Below are positions 16,747 to 25,978 of a stretch of DNA of 35,422 bases, in pieces (the first letter of the stretch is position 1; every line of letters starts with the position of its first letter). The stretch lies in contig CALQCM020000046.1 of the NCBI GenBank assembly GCA_943329075.2, positions 1 to 35,422 on the forward strand, in the 5' to 3' direction. Source of the DNA: Chitinophaga pinensis. Its GTDB lineage: Bacteria; Pseudomonadota; Gammaproteobacteria; Burkholderiales; SG8-41. The notes below the pieces were generated by a model, which did not search any database, was not told the origin of the DNA, and was given only the letters and a program-made list of their open reading frames with translations. A program made the position numbers and the translations under genes.

Positions 16747-16995
16747 TCTGCCCATACGCGAACCTATCCGACCAAACTGATACGCGCCATCGTGCCATTT
16801 GCCGCCGGCGGCTTTTCGGACATCACCTCGCGGATGCTTGGAGCCGCCATGTCGCGTGTGCTGGGCCAGCCTCTGGTGATCGACCCCAAGCCCGGTTGCC
16901 GCAGACGCATCGGTGCGGACATGATTGCAAAGGCTGCAGCCGACGGCTATCAGATCCTGCTTACCAACAACGGCACCCATCCGCATTACAGATAA
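16747..16995 (+). pseudogene. Truncated Bug receptor pseudogene
   Basis: Immediately after the tctA stop, a different frame reads SAHTRTYPTKLIRAIVPFAAGG, then DITSRMLGAAMSRVLGQPLVI and GADMIAKAAADGYQILLTNNGTH. This is the first ~80 residues of a mature Bug protein beginning at the signal-peptide cleavage site. It has no signal peptide or start codon, the NRxGAGGRIG loop is altered (PKPGCRRRIG), and the last two-thirds of the protein are missing: the frame ends with HPHYR and TAA. Both ends were therefore lost by deletion. Its DNA joins directly to the HAD gene. Confidence 0.8.
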
Positions 16996-17010
16996 AGAAG
17001 CCTCCGCAAC

Positions 17011-17733
17011 ATGCCCAGATTCCCCACCAATATCCGCGCCATCAGCCTTGATCTCGACGATACACTCTGGCCGGTCGGTCCCACCATCGTACGCGCAGAA
17101 CAACGCGCACAGGCTGCGCTCACCGAAAACGCACCGCAGGTCGCCCTGCGCTGGGATATTGATCATTTGCGCGCCCTGCGCGCGAAGATACTCGACGAAC
17201 AGCCGCGCCTGCGCCATGACCTGCTGCAAATCCGCCGACTCGCCCTGCAACATGCGTTCGCCGATTGTGGCTCCTCGCCCGCAGCATCCGCTGCACCGAT
17301 TGAAACTACGCTGAGCGTTTTCATGGTGGCACGCAACGAAGTCGAGTTGTATCCGGAAGTTGAGGCCTGTCTGCAACGGCTTGCGCGACGCTACCGTATC
17401 GCTTCACTAACCAATGGCAACGCCGATTTGAAAATCATCGGCCTGGCGCATTTATTCCACACCACGGTGTCCGCGCATGAGCACGGCACCAGCAAACCCG
17501 ATCCTGCGCTGTTCCACATTGCGTGCAAGCAGCTCGAGTGCGCGCCGCAGCAGGTCCTGCATGTCGGCGATGATCCTGACTTTGATGTGCGCGGTGCAAT
17601 CAATGCCGGCCTGCAGGCCGTCTGGATCAATCGCACAAACGCTCAATGGTCGGGTGAAGACAGGCCGCATGAAATCAACAGCCTGGAGTGTCTGGAGCGC
17701 TGGCTAGAAAATGAAGGCAGTTTGGATCGCTAA
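17011..17733 (+). CDS. HAD-superfamily (subfamily IA) phosphatase
   Basis: A 240-aa haloacid-dehalogenase-type hydrolase. Motif I is LDLDDTLWP (Asp14 nucleophile, Asp16 acid/base), motif II is SLTNGN (about residue 131), motif III is the Lys in SKPDPALF, and motif IV is HVGDDPDFDVRGA. The helical cap between motifs I and II is typical of subfamily I. Closest general resemblance is to YigB-like FMN/sugar-phosphate phosphatases, but substrate cannot be read from sequence. It starts 15 bases after the Bug pseudogene; only a weak AAGAAG lies upstream. It converges on the Bug gene at 17816. Confidence 0.85.
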   Translation: MPRFPTNIRAISLDLDDTLWPVGPTIVRAEQRAQAALTENAPQVALRWDIDHLRALRAKILDEQPRLRHDLLQIRRLALQHAFADCGSSPAASAAPIETTLSVFMVARNEVELYPEVEACLQRLARRYRIASLTNGNADLKIIGLAHLFHTTVSAHEHGTSKPDPALFHIACKQLECAPQQVLHVGDDPDFDVRGAINAGLQAVWINRTNAQWSGEDRPHEINSLECLERWLENEGSLDR

Positions 17734-17815
17734 CCACGCCAGACACACCAAACTCGCAACCAGCGACACATGCTTGCGCGCCAGCCACGCCCCTCATTTA
17801 TTTTCAGCCTCTGGA

Positions 17816-18847
17816 CTAATCAAGCTTGAGTCCGATCTGCGCAATCAACTTTCCCCAGAGTTCACGTTCCGCCTTCATGTGTTCGGCGAATTTCTCCGGT
17901 GAATTGCCGACGGGCTCCGCCCCCAAACCCAGCAATCGCTGTCGCACACTCTCAACGGCAAGAACCCGTAGCATTTCCCGATTGAGCTTATCCACAATGG
18001 ATCGCGGCAATCCCGCAGGCCCGACCAAGCCGTTCCACCCTTGCACGTTATAGCCCGGAACGCCGGACTCTGCGATGGTGGGCAATTCCGGCAACAATTG
18101 GGAACGGTTAGCGGTTGTGACTGCCAGTGCACGCAATCGTCCGGCACGTACCTGCGTCAAGGCTGGCGGCAAACCATCAAACATCAGGTGAATTTGCCCG
18201 CTGAACAAATCAATATGTGCCGGGGGGCTGGCCTTGTAGACAACATGCACCATACGCACACCGGTCATCGCTGCAAACATTTCAGCCGCCAGATGTATCG
18301 TGCCGCCCGCGCCCGCTGAAGCAAAAGACAACTTCCCGGGGTTGCTCTTGCCGAAATTAATCAATTCCATCACAGATTTAACAGGCAGTGCCGGGCTCAC
18401 CACCAGCACATTGGTCACAGAGTTTATTTGCGTAATCGGTGCGAAAGCGGTCGCCATGTCATAAGGCATATTACTGAACAGAAAACCATTCACAGCGAGC
18501 GTACTGGCCGAACTCATGACCAAGGTATATCCATCGGGGCTTGCTTTAACCCCCATGTTCGTCCCCGGATTTCCGCCACCTCCGGGCCGGTTGTCAACGA
18601 TAATCGATTCACCGAGCGCCTCCGACAAGGGCGGCATAACCACACGCGTAATCACATCGGTGACACTGCCAACCCCAAACGGCACGATGACCCTGATCGG
18701 TCTGTTAGGATATTTTTCCGTAGCGCTGCTTTTCTGCGCTGACTCTGCGGCAATTGCTGTTGTTGACAGTATTGGCAAGGCAGCACAAAAAACCAGCATT
18801 TGTAATAAATCGTGTTTAGTAAAAGAGCCTCGCGCACTAAAAAACAT
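17816..18847 (-). CDS. Bug/TctC-family periplasmic solute-binding receptor
   Basis: A 343-aa receptor, longer than its neighbours because of an extended N-terminus (signal peptide to about residue 33, then a Ser/Lys-rich linker before EKYPNRPIRV). Motifs: VPFGVGSVTD (Gly-Val-Gly-Ser in place of Pro-Gly-Gly), DNRPGGGGNPGTN, SPDGYT, VVYKASPPAHIDL (Lys-Ala-Ser in place of Lys-Gly-Gly) and PTIAESGVPGY. The two pocket-loop changes mark an unusual specificity. Its ATG shares a base with the amidase stop (TAATG) and has GGAGA upstream, so it is coupled to the amidase; the amidase product or substrate may be its ligand. Confidence 0.9.
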   Translation of the reverse strand: MFFSARGSFTKHDLLQMLVFCAALPILSTTAIAAESAQKSSATEKYPNRPIRVIVPFGVGSVTDVITRVVMPPLSEALGESIIVDNRPGGGGNPGTNMGVKASPDGYTLVMSSASTLAVNGFLFSNMPYDMATAFAPITQINSVTNVLVVSPALPVKSVMELINFGKSNPGKLSFASAGAGGTIHLAAEMFAAMTGVRMVHVVYKASPPAHIDLFSGQIHLMFDGLPPALTQVRAGRLRALAVTTANRSQLLPELPTIAESGVPGYNVQGWNGLVGPAGLPRSIVDKLNREMLRVLAVESVRQRLLGLGAEPVGNSPEKFAEHMKAERELWGKLIAQIGLKLD

Positions 18848-20502
18848 TATCTTTCTCCAAGTGAGTGATTTCTACCAAACTGAAATGTGGCCGCCGGCTC
18901 AAGTGCTTTCATGGGCGTATTGCGCAGCCGTTCCGACATTGCCAACGCATACGGCGCGGCGCGTAACAGATGAGCAAACTGGGACTCATCCAGTTTTAAC
19001 CCGGACAGTCTGGCGGCTTGCCAAACCGCATCCCTGATTTTTCCGCTGACTTCGGGCCCACATGGCACGGGAGGGCTGATCTGGATGTCGGGCCTGGAGA
19101 CCATGGGGTCCAGGGCCGGACGCCGCGACCGCCACTGCGTGGCTTGCTCAAAAGCATGACCGACACGCAGGACTACAGACTCGTCAAACGGTCTGCCAGC
19201 GATCTGCAAACCCATGGGCAATCCAGACTCGGTAAAACCACAACAGACGATCAGCGCAGGGTTACCCAAAACGCTAAATGGAGAAAACATCGTCGGCTTC
19301 TCCCAGAAGCTCACTGTACGATGCGCCTCCAGGCGGGGGGCGGGCCCGGCGCCGGCCGTCACCAAAACATCGTACTTCTCATATAAAAGCTCCGCTTCCT
19401 CAAGCATTTTTCGACGGAGTTGCTGGGCACACACGTAGTCAGCGGCTTGGAAGAGACATCCTGCAAGCCCGCCCCGCCCCAGAAAGTCCTCGCCAAACTG
19501 GTCGGCGCGAGAGATTAATTCGGGCCGATAAACCGAAAATAATTCCGACAGCGAAATCACCGTTTTTACGTCGTGATATTCCTGCGAAGGTCGGATGCAA
19601 ACATCCTCAAGCCGGGCACCGAGTTTGGAGAAAACCTCCAGCGCGCTTTCGGTTGCACGCGACAGGTGATCATCGATATGCAGGTCTTTCTGCCAGAGAT
19701 GGCGGAGAACACCAATACGCAAACCGTGCAGACCGCCCTGCATAGCCAGACGGTAGTCGGGAACCGCTTCGGTTGAACTGGTCGGATCCAATGGATCATA
19801 TCCGGCGGTTGCCTGTAACAGGATCGCGCAATCCTCGACCGTCCACGTCATCGGCCCGCAATGGTCAAAGGTAAATGAATTCGGCAGCACACCGGCACGA
19901 CTGATCCGTCCATAGGTGGGCTTCAAGCCGGCAATACCGCACAGTGCTGCAGGAGCGCGAATCGACCCCCCGGTATCGGTTCCCATGGCACCGGGAATGA
20001 AAGCTGCCGCAATCGCAACGCCCGGACCACTACTCGAGCCACCGCTGAAGTGGGCGAGATTCCATGGATTACGCGCGGGCGGCCATGGCAGATCAAAAGA
20101 CGGGCCCCCATGGGCAAATTCATGGGTGGCGAGTTTGCCCATGAGTACAGCGCCTGCACGGTACAAATTGGCAGTCACTGTTGAGTCAACAGCTGGAACG
20201 TTGTTGATGCCAATTCGAGAATGCCCGGAGGTCAGGATACCTGCGGTGTTATAAATATCCTTGAGGCCAATGGGAATGCCATGCAAAGGACCACGATATC
20301 GGCCAGCCGTAATCTCTGTTTCAGCAGCCTTGGCCTGATTGAGCGCCAACTCTCCGGTTAATGTAATAAACGCGTTGACTTTATTATCCAGCGCCCTGAT
20401 CCGCCTCAGAAACGCCTCCACTACCTCGACCGGCGACACTGCTTTCGTACGAATCAATTCCGCCAATTCGGCGATGCTTTTAAAACACAAGGGATTATTC
20501 AT
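18847..20502 (-). CDS. Amidase-signature family amidase (GatA-like)
   Basis: An amidase-signature enzyme of about 551 aa. The catalytic triad is visible: Lys81 in GIPIGLKD, the cis-Ser at about 156 in FSGGSSSGPG, and the nucleophile Ser180 in GTDTGGSIRAPA. It hydrolyses carboxamides; no GatB/GatC genes are nearby, so it is catabolic rather than the tRNA amidotransferase. I chose the ATG at 20500-20502, where family similarity starts (FKSIAELAELIRTKAVSP); the frame is open to 20556 and an earlier start cannot be excluded, as neither has a strong Shine-Dalgarno. The C-terminal ~90 residues extend past the amidase core. Coupled to the downstream Bug gene. Confidence 0.88.
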   Translation of the reverse strand: MNNPLCFKSIAELAELIRTKAVSPVEVVEAFLRRIRALDNKVNAFITLTGELALNQAKAAETEITAGRYRGPLHGIPIGLKDIYNTAGILTSGHSRIGINNVPAVDSTVTANLYRAGAVLMGKLATHEFAHGGPSFDLPWPPARNPWNLAHFSGGSSSGPGVAIAAAFIPGAMGTDTGGSIRAPAALCGIAGLKPTYGRISRAGVLPNSFTFDHCGPMTWTVEDCAILLQATAGYDPLDPTSSTEAVPDYRLAMQGGLHGLRIGVLRHLWQKDLHIDDHLSRATESALEVFSKLGARLEDVCIRPSQEYHDVKTVISLSELFSVYRPELISRADQFGEDFLGRGGLAGCLFQAADYVCAQQLRRKMLEEAELLYEKYDVLVTAGAGPAPRLEAHRTVSFWEKPTMFSPFSVLGNPALIVCCGFTESGLPMGLQIAGRPFDESVVLRVGHAFEQATQWRSRRPALDPMVSRPDIQISPPVPCGPEVSGKIRDAVWQAARLSGLKLDESQFAHLLRAAPYALAMSERLRNTPMKALEPAATFQFGRNHSLGER

Positions 20503-20664
20503 GTTGGAGCCAAACTTTTGACGATTGTTTTTGACCAGTTGCAACATCATGAGCACCGTGAAACGGCAACCGTGTTTACAGCAGATCCGATCAGGCCGAA
20601 TTTCAACCGCTAAAACACCACGCCCCGGCCCACACCAATCGCATATTCGAACCCACTGGCCACA

Positions 20665-22305
20665 CTAAGCCGATGCCGCCGCCAGTAGAAGATCGGCGCC
20701 TTTTTCTCCGACGGCAATCGCAGCGATGTTTGTATTCGATGCCGGAATCGTCGGACAAATTGATGAGTCGATGACCCGCAGGTTGCCGATACCACGCACG
20801 CGCAACTCGGGGTCGACCACCGCGGTATCATCCGCCCCCATCTTGCAAGTACCGACCATATGCCATGCGGTCTGCGCCGTGCTGCGCATGTATTCAAACA
20901 AATCGGCGTCATCCACAACACCGGGGCCGGGTCGCGTTTCGCGGACAAAATAGGGTTTGAGCGCAGGCATTTGAACAACCCGCCGGGCAACACGCACCCC
21001 TTCAAGAAAGAGCCGCGCATCGCCTTCGTGCGAAAAATAGCAGGGGTCCATCAGCGCCTGTTGCGCCGGGTCGGTCGATTGAATATGAACATGGCCGATG
21101 GAGCGCGGTTGCAATACCGCCACGCCGAATGAGAATCCGGAAAATGCATCGAGTCCATAGCGTGACTCGCGCGCGTACCGGTTTTGCCCCGACAACGGCA
21201 TCATGCGCAAGACCAGATCGGCCTGCCTGGTGCCGGCGTGACTGCGATAATTCATTTGCGCGGTGGATGAACTGATCGTCAGGATGCCCTCACGCTTGAA
21301 AATGAAGCGCAAACCTTCCTTCAAACGCAGCAGCGGATTGCGCAACACGTCGTTAACAGTCACCGGTTGCGAACATTCAAACGACAGGCGCAGGTAGGGA
21401 TGATCGCGCAGGTTTTCACCGACCCCCGGCAGATGCTGAACCGTCGCAATGCCGTGCTGTTGCAAAATCCCGGCATTGCCTATCCCCGACAACTCAAGCA
21501 GTTGCGGCGACGCCAGCGGCCCTGCCGACAACACCACTTCGCGCCGCGCATAAACCAGCCGCGTGACATCGCCCAGACGCACTTCGACCCCCTGCGCACA
21601 TTTTCCGTTCAGCAGGACGCGGGTCGCCGTGGCGTTGGTCAATATGGTCAGATTGGGCCGGTTTTTCGCCGGCCGCAGATAACCCACTGCAGCGCTGTTG
21701 CGCAGTCCGTTGCGCGTCGTATATTGGAGATTGAATGCACCTTCGTAATGACCATCGTTGTAATCAGCAACACGCTGGTATCCGGCTTCGCCGCACGCCC
21801 CAAGAAACGCCTCTGACAACGGATCAAAATTATCCAGCCGCGTGCAATGTATGGGACCGCCGCTGCCGCGCACCGCCGGATCGCCCTCGGGAAAATCCTC
21901 CAGCCTTTTGAACACCGGCAGCAGATCTTCATAGCCCCAGCCAGTGCAGCCCATCTCGTCGCGCCAGGCATCGTATTCGGCCGGATCACCGCGCACAAAA
22001 AGATTGCCGTTGATCGAACTGCTTCCGCCGACTACCCTGCCGCGCGGCCACTTGCGCTGTTGCCCGTCGAGCCGGCTTTGCGGCGCCGTCAGGTAGGGCC
22101 AGATCCAGCGCGGGTCATTCAACACCTGCGCCACCAGTGCCGGGATATGCAGCTTGTAGTGATTGTCACGGCCGCCGGCCTCGAGCAACAGCACGCTATG
22201 GCGGCCGTCGGCCGTCAGGCGATTGGCCACGGCACAGCCTGCCGAGCCGGAACCGACAACGACATAATCAAATCGCGCATTGTCCGGAATGTTAGAAACG
22301 TACAC
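20665..22305 (-). CDS. GMC-family FAD-dependent oxidoreductase (choline/alcohol dehydrogenase-like)
   Basis: A 546-aa flavoprotein that oxidises alcohols. The N-terminal FAD-binding motif GSGSAG (residues 18-23) is followed by the ribose-binding Glu42 in LLLEAGG. The GMC signature around WPRGRVVGGSSSINGNLFVRG is present. The C-terminal active site keeps WHMVGTCKMG (catalytic His) and PASNTNIAAIA (Asn/His position). No signal peptide. The GTG at 22303-22305 has GGAGAGG just upstream. It lies in a leftward gene run between a Bug gene and the amidase, so it probably oxidises an alcohol group on an imported compound. Confidence 0.92.
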   Translation of the reverse strand: MYVSNIPDNARFDYVVVGSGSAGCAVANRLTADGRHSVLLLEAGGRDNHYKLHIPALVAQVLNDPRWIWPYLTAPQSRLDGQQRKWPRGRVVGGSSSINGNLFVRGDPAEYDAWRDEMGCTGWGYEDLLPVFKRLEDFPEGDPAVRGSGGPIHCTRLDNFDPLSEAFLGACGEAGYQRVADYNDGHYEGAFNLQYTTRNGLRNSAAVGYLRPAKNRPNLTILTNATATRVLLNGKCAQGVEVRLGDVTRLVYARREVVLSAGPLASPQLLELSGIGNAGILQQHGIATVQHLPGVGENLRDHPYLRLSFECSQPVTVNDVLRNPLLRLKEGLRFIFKREGILTISSSTAQMNYRSHAGTRQADLVLRMMPLSGQNRYARESRYGLDAFSGFSFGVAVLQPRSIGHVHIQSTDPAQQALMDPCYFSHEGDARLFLEGVRVARRVVQMPALKPYFVRETRPGPGVVDDADLFEYMRSTAQTAWHMVGTCKMGADDTAVVDPELRVRGIGNLRVIDSSICPTIPASNTNIAAIAVGEKGADLLLAAASA

Positions 22306-22360
22306 TGGGCCTCTCCAAATGCAAATAATGTTATCGCACCACCGCCGGCACGCAAAACCC

Positions 22361-22376
22361 GGCAGGTGCGCCTGCC
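22361..22376 (-). terminator. Perfect GC-rich hairpin after a Bug gene
   Basis: GGCAGG and CCTGCC flank a four-base loop. In the leftward direction it lies about 110 bases past the stop of the Bug gene at 22488 and is followed by GGGTTTTG, a short T-run. It could weaken read-through into the GMC gene, but the U-tract is short. Confidence 0.3.
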
Positions 22377-22487
22377 ATGTGTCTGCGGCCTTATGTTTGC
22401 AGCGTTGTATCTCCGACCATGTAACGCCGGTTATTTTTTTCCATACCTGTATTCATGGAAATGACGAGTCTTGAGCCTGTCACCTCG

Positions 22488-23468
22488 CTAATCAATACTG
22501 ACCGCGGCATCTTTCACCACCTTCGCCCACTTATCCATCTCGCGCTTGATATGCAGCGTCAGTTCCTCTGGTGTACTGCCCACAGCATCAATGGCCTGCT
22601 CAAGCAATATTTTGTTGTATTCGGGATTATTCAGAACATTGATGGATTCGAGGTTCAATCGATCAATGATTTGGCGCGGCGTACCGGCGGGCGCCATCAA
22701 TGCATACCAAACGCCCGAATCGTAGCCCGCCACACCGGCATCTGCGATCGGCGTGATCCCCGGCAGTACACTCGGTCTTTTCGCGGTGGTAACGCCCAGC
22801 ACACGGATACGCCCGTCCTTGATAAAGCCACGCGCTTCGGACCACGTTGGAAACAATACCTGCACCTCGCCCGATAACAAGCCGGTCAGCGCCGGACCAC
22901 CGCCCTTGTACGGCACGTGGATCATCCTGGTTCCGGTCATGAGGTTGAGCCGTTCAGCGGCAAGATGCGCGCCGCTGCCGCTGCCTGCCGAGCCGTACGT
23001 AATCTCATTGGGCCGCTTGCGCGCCAGGTCGATCAGTTCCTTCACCGACCTGACCGGCAGCGACGGATGCACAACCAGCAAATACGGCGCACTGGCAAAC
23101 AAAGTGATGGGAGAAAAATCCTTCAGCGGATCATAAGAGAGCTTCTTGTATAACGCGGGGTTCACCGCAAGCTGCGCGGTGAGGCCCATCACAATCGTGT
23201 GGCCGTCAGGCGCAGCACGCGCCACGGCTTCCATGCCAATGGCGCCACCACCGCCTCCACGGTTATCGATCACCACCGACTGGCCCAGGCGCTCAGCGAG
23301 AAACTGCGCGAACGGCCGCATCATGATGTCCGTGCCGCCACCGGCTGGATAAGGAATAACCAGACGCAATGGCTTGACTGGATAGGATTGCGCGACAGCC
23401 TCTGACATCAGGACGCACGACGCCGCGCACACGGCCACGGCCGACAGGTAACGGAACATTGTTTTCAC
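22488..23468 (-). CDS. Bug/TctC-family periplasmic solute-binding receptor
   Basis: A 326-aa receptor with a signal peptide to about residue 26 (LMSEAVA before QSYPVK). Motifs: VIPYPAGGGTDIM, DNRGGGGGAIGME, APDGHT (His in place of the usual Tyr), HVPYKGGGPALTGL and PIADAGVAGYD. The GTG start at 23466-23468 has AGAGA upstream; an in-frame ATG three codons later is an alternative. It lies 80 bases downstream of the MmgE/PrpD gene in the same orientation and before the GMC oxidoreductase. The receptor loops are canonical, so a small carboxylate is likely. Confidence 0.92.
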   Translation of the reverse strand: MKTMFRYLSAVAVCAASCVLMSEAVAQSYPVKPLRLVIPYPAGGGTDIMMRPFAQFLAERLGQSVVIDNRGGGGGAIGMEAVARAAPDGHTIVMGLTAQLAVNPALYKKLSYDPLKDFSPITLFASAPYLLVVHPSLPVRSVKELIDLARKRPNEITYGSAGSGSGAHLAAERLNLMTGTRMIHVPYKGGGPALTGLLSGEVQVLFPTWSEARGFIKDGRIRVLGVTTAKRPSVLPGITPIADAGVAGYDSGVWYALMAPAGTPRQIIDRLNLESINVLNNPEYNKILLEQAIDAVGSTPEELTLHIKREMDKWAKVVKDAAVSID

Positions 23469-23547
23469 ATCGATTCTCTTTGTTGTTTATTGGTATTGCG
23501 GTATCACTCTGGCGGTATACCGGCGCTTTGCCCGTTTCAGTCGCTTC

Positions 23548-24906
23548 CTATTTTTTGACCATTCGCGGCGTGAGTAACCGAATCACGCTGGAGACATCGT
23601 CCTGCGTCTCGAGTTTCCACAGTGACTTGATTGCGTTAACAGCATCGCAATCGGGTGCGCTGATCGCTGCCTGATCGATAAACTTCAGTTCCAATTCAGC
23701 ATCGCTCATCGGGCACTGCATGCTGCCGCGCAGATACGGCACATGTTTCGCGTAACTCGCGCCGGACGTCATGCGCACTTCGACATGGGCTTCTTCAACG
23801 CCAATATCGGGATGGCAAGTCATGTGCACGCGGCCACGCAATGCAAGAACTTCTGGCTTTGCGACCGCCGCATCAGTGAACTGACGCAATCCAGCCGCGC
23901 CGTCGACAAATGCGATCGCGCAACAGTGCTGTACGCTCAAACTGGCTTCGCGCCCGTTGCGTGGCGTCGGGCGATCGCAACGCTCACCGAGTAAGGGATT
24001 GCCGCGGACCGTAATCTGCGCAACGTCGCCCGCCGCTACACTGTGTTCTGCGCGCAATTGGAGGCAGGCATCAATAACCGGGTGCAGCACGACGCCGGTC
24101 GGATAGGGTTTGTACGCATTGAAGAGAATCTCCCAACGTTCGCCCAACTGTGTCGTCAACTGCGTAACGTCGGGTTCGTTACCCATGACATTGGCGAAAC
24201 CGAACGTACCCTCCACCGGCCGTTCGCCGCCGGTAAAATCCTGCTCTGCAAGCAGCGCTGCAAACAAGCCACCGCGCGCCGAGTTGCCGACCGCGAGATT
24301 CTTCGCCATATCAGGCAGCGTTTCCACCAATCCGCTCGCCTGGTTGGCGGCGTTTCCAAGCGCCCAGGTCATCTGGCGTGCCGACAACCCCAGCAATTTT
24401 CCAACTCCCGCGGCAGCGCCGAAAACACCGCAAGTACTGGTAATCAGATAACCGTGACTGTAGTGCCAGGGAGAAATCGACCGGCCGATGCGGCAACAGA
24501 CTTCGACGCCGAGCACGAATGCATGCAGCAGGTCGCGCCCGCTGATGCGCCGTTCCTCAGCCAGGGCGAACAACGGTGGCGCCACCGAAGAACCCGGATG
24601 CATGACGGTAGGTACATGCGTGTCGTCGAAGGTCAGCACGTTTGCGCTCATCGCGTTGAGGCAGGCGGCGGCGAAAATATCGATGCGCTCCGTGCGCCCG
24701 AAAACCGAAGCGGTTCGCGGACCGCTGTATCGTCCGAGAACGTGCAGAGCGCGCTCGACGGCGTCGCTGCGACTGCCGCCGATCGCGCAACCGGCAAAAT
24801 TCACAATCGATCTCAGAGCCTCTCTCACAACCGGGGCCGGGATGTCCTCCCAGCGCGAGTCGACGGTGAAGCGCGCCAGTTCCGCGGTGAAATTATCCTG
24901 TTTCAT
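23548..24906 (-). CDS. MmgE/PrpD-family protein
   Basis: A 452-aa protein of the MmgE/PrpD (2-methylcitrate dehydratase-like) fold: an all-helical N-terminal domain followed by a smaller alpha/beta domain after about residue 270. Family landmarks include FAGCAIGGSRSDAVERAL, NAMSANVLTFDDTHVPTVMHPGS (the Asp-Asp-x-His / His-Pro-Gly motif) and FKPYPTG-like KPYPTGVVLHP. Despite the name, many members act in other pathways, for example as iminodisuccinate or cis-aconitate enzymes. The ATG at 24904-24906 was chosen; the frame extends to 24957 but would overlap the preceding Bug gene. It follows the selenoprotein-Bug pair and precedes another Bug gene, so all may be one transcript. Confidence 0.9.
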   Translation of the reverse strand: MKQDNFTAELARFTVDSRWEDIPAPVVREALRSIVNFAGCAIGGSRSDAVERALHVLGRYSGPRTASVFGRTERIDIFAAACLNAMSANVLTFDDTHVPTVMHPGSSVAPPLFALAEERRISGRDLLHAFVLGVEVCCRIGRSISPWHYSHGYLITSTCGVFGAAAGVGKLLGLSARQMTWALGNAANQASGLVETLPDMAKNLAVGNSARGGLFAALLAEQDFTGGERPVEGTFGFANVMGNEPDVTQLTTQLGERWEILFNAYKPYPTGVVLHPVIDACLQLRAEHSVAAGDVAQITVRGNPLLGERCDRPTPRNGREASLSVQHCCAIAFVDGAAGLRQFTDAAVAKPEVLALRGRVHMTCHPDIGVEEAHVEVRMTSGASYAKHVPYLRGSMQCPMSDAELELKFIDQAAISAPDCDAVNAIKSLWKLETQDDVSSVIRLLTPRMVKK

Positions 24907-24943
24907 TGTTTTTCCAGAGCGCAGTGTATGTGGCACCGTCCTT

Positions 24944-25921
24944 TCAGTTCGGCGCAATGCCGACGCTCTTGAAAATGTCGGCGAGCATTGCGATGTCCGC
25001 TTTCACAAATGCCGCGAATTCTTCCGGCGTGTTGCCCACCGGAACGCAGCCGATATCACTGATGCGCTTGACAGTCTCCGGCTTTTTCAAAGCAGCAACA
25101 ACTGCGCGATGTATCGTCGCCAATACGGCAGGCGGTGTTTTTGCCGGCGCCATCAAGCCGAACCAGTTCGACGAAACATAGCCGGGAACGCCCGCCTCGG
25201 CGATGGTCGGCACATCCGCGATGAGCGGCAGCCGTTTTGCCGTCGTCACCCCAAGCGCACGCACGCGTCCGCTGCGGATATGCGGCAGCGCAGTTGCCAC
25301 TGGCGGAAACATCAGTGGGGTCTCGCCTGAGATTACGGAATTAAGCGCCTCGCCGCCGCCTTTGTAAGGAACGTGTACGATATCGATGCCGGTCAGACGC
25401 GCCAGCAATACCGCATCGGTAAACGAACGTGATCCGGTGCCTGCAGTTGCAAAATTGATCGTGCCCGGCCGCGTTTTGGCAAGGCTGACTAGTTCGCTGA
25501 TAGACTTTGCCGGCAGCGTCGGATTGACCACCGCGACATTGGTGGCCAGTGCGAGCAGGGTCAGGGGAGCGAAATCTTTGACCAGGTCGAAAGGCAGATG
25601 TTTGTAGAGATTGACGTTTGCCGTGAGGGTCGAACTCATGTGCAGGAGCGTGTAACCGTCGGCCGGTGCACGCGCCACGATTTCCCCGCCGATCTGGCCG
25701 CCGGCGCCAGGCCGGTTGTCGACCACAACCTGCACGCCGAATATTTCAGACAGGCCCGCCGCGACGAGACGCCCCATCACATCACCGCCACTGCCTGCAC
25801 TGTCGGGAATGATGTAGCGGATGACCTTGGTGGGATAGGTTTGGGCCAGAACGGTGCCGGCAAACCCGCTGTAAAGCGCTGCCGACGCCAACAGCAGCAT
25901 AAAATTACGAATTCCTCTCAT
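24944..25921 (-). CDS. Bug/TctC-family periplasmic solute-binding receptor
   Basis: A 325-aa receptor with a signal peptide to about residue 26 (GFAGTVLA before QTYPTK). Motifs: IIPDSAGSGGDVMGR (Ser-Ala-Gly-Ser in place of Pro-Gly-Gly), DNRPGAGGQIGGE, PADGYT, HVPYKGGGEALNSV and PTIAEAGVPGY. The start has AGGAGAGG closely upstream. It is 57 bases downstream of the selenoprotein stop and 37 bases ahead of the MmgE/PrpD start, so these three genes look like one unit; its ligand may be connected with the selenoprotein's substrate. Confidence 0.92.
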   Translation of the reverse strand: MRGIRNFMLLLASAALYSGFAGTVLAQTYPTKVIRYIIPDSAGSGGDVMGRLVAAGLSEIFGVQVVVDNRPGAGGQIGGEIVARAPADGYTLLHMSSTLTANVNLYKHLPFDLVKDFAPLTLLALATNVAVVNPTLPAKSISELVSLAKTRPGTINFATAGTGSRSFTDAVLLARLTGIDIVHVPYKGGGEALNSVISGETPLMFPPVATALPHIRSGRVRALGVTTAKRLPLIADVPTIAEAGVPGYVSSNWFGLMAPAKTPPAVLATIHRAVVAALKKPETVKRISDIGCVPVGNTPEEFAAFVKADIAMLADIFKSVGIAPN

Positions 25922-25978
25922 TTCACCTCTCCTCAGATAGCTTTGTTTGCCTACTTTTCATGCGCGAAAAAAGAACTG

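Noticed and set aside
24043..24972. 309-codon open frame on the plus strand
   Set aside because: Antisense to the clearly real MmgE/PrpD gene; no domain or ribosome-binding site.
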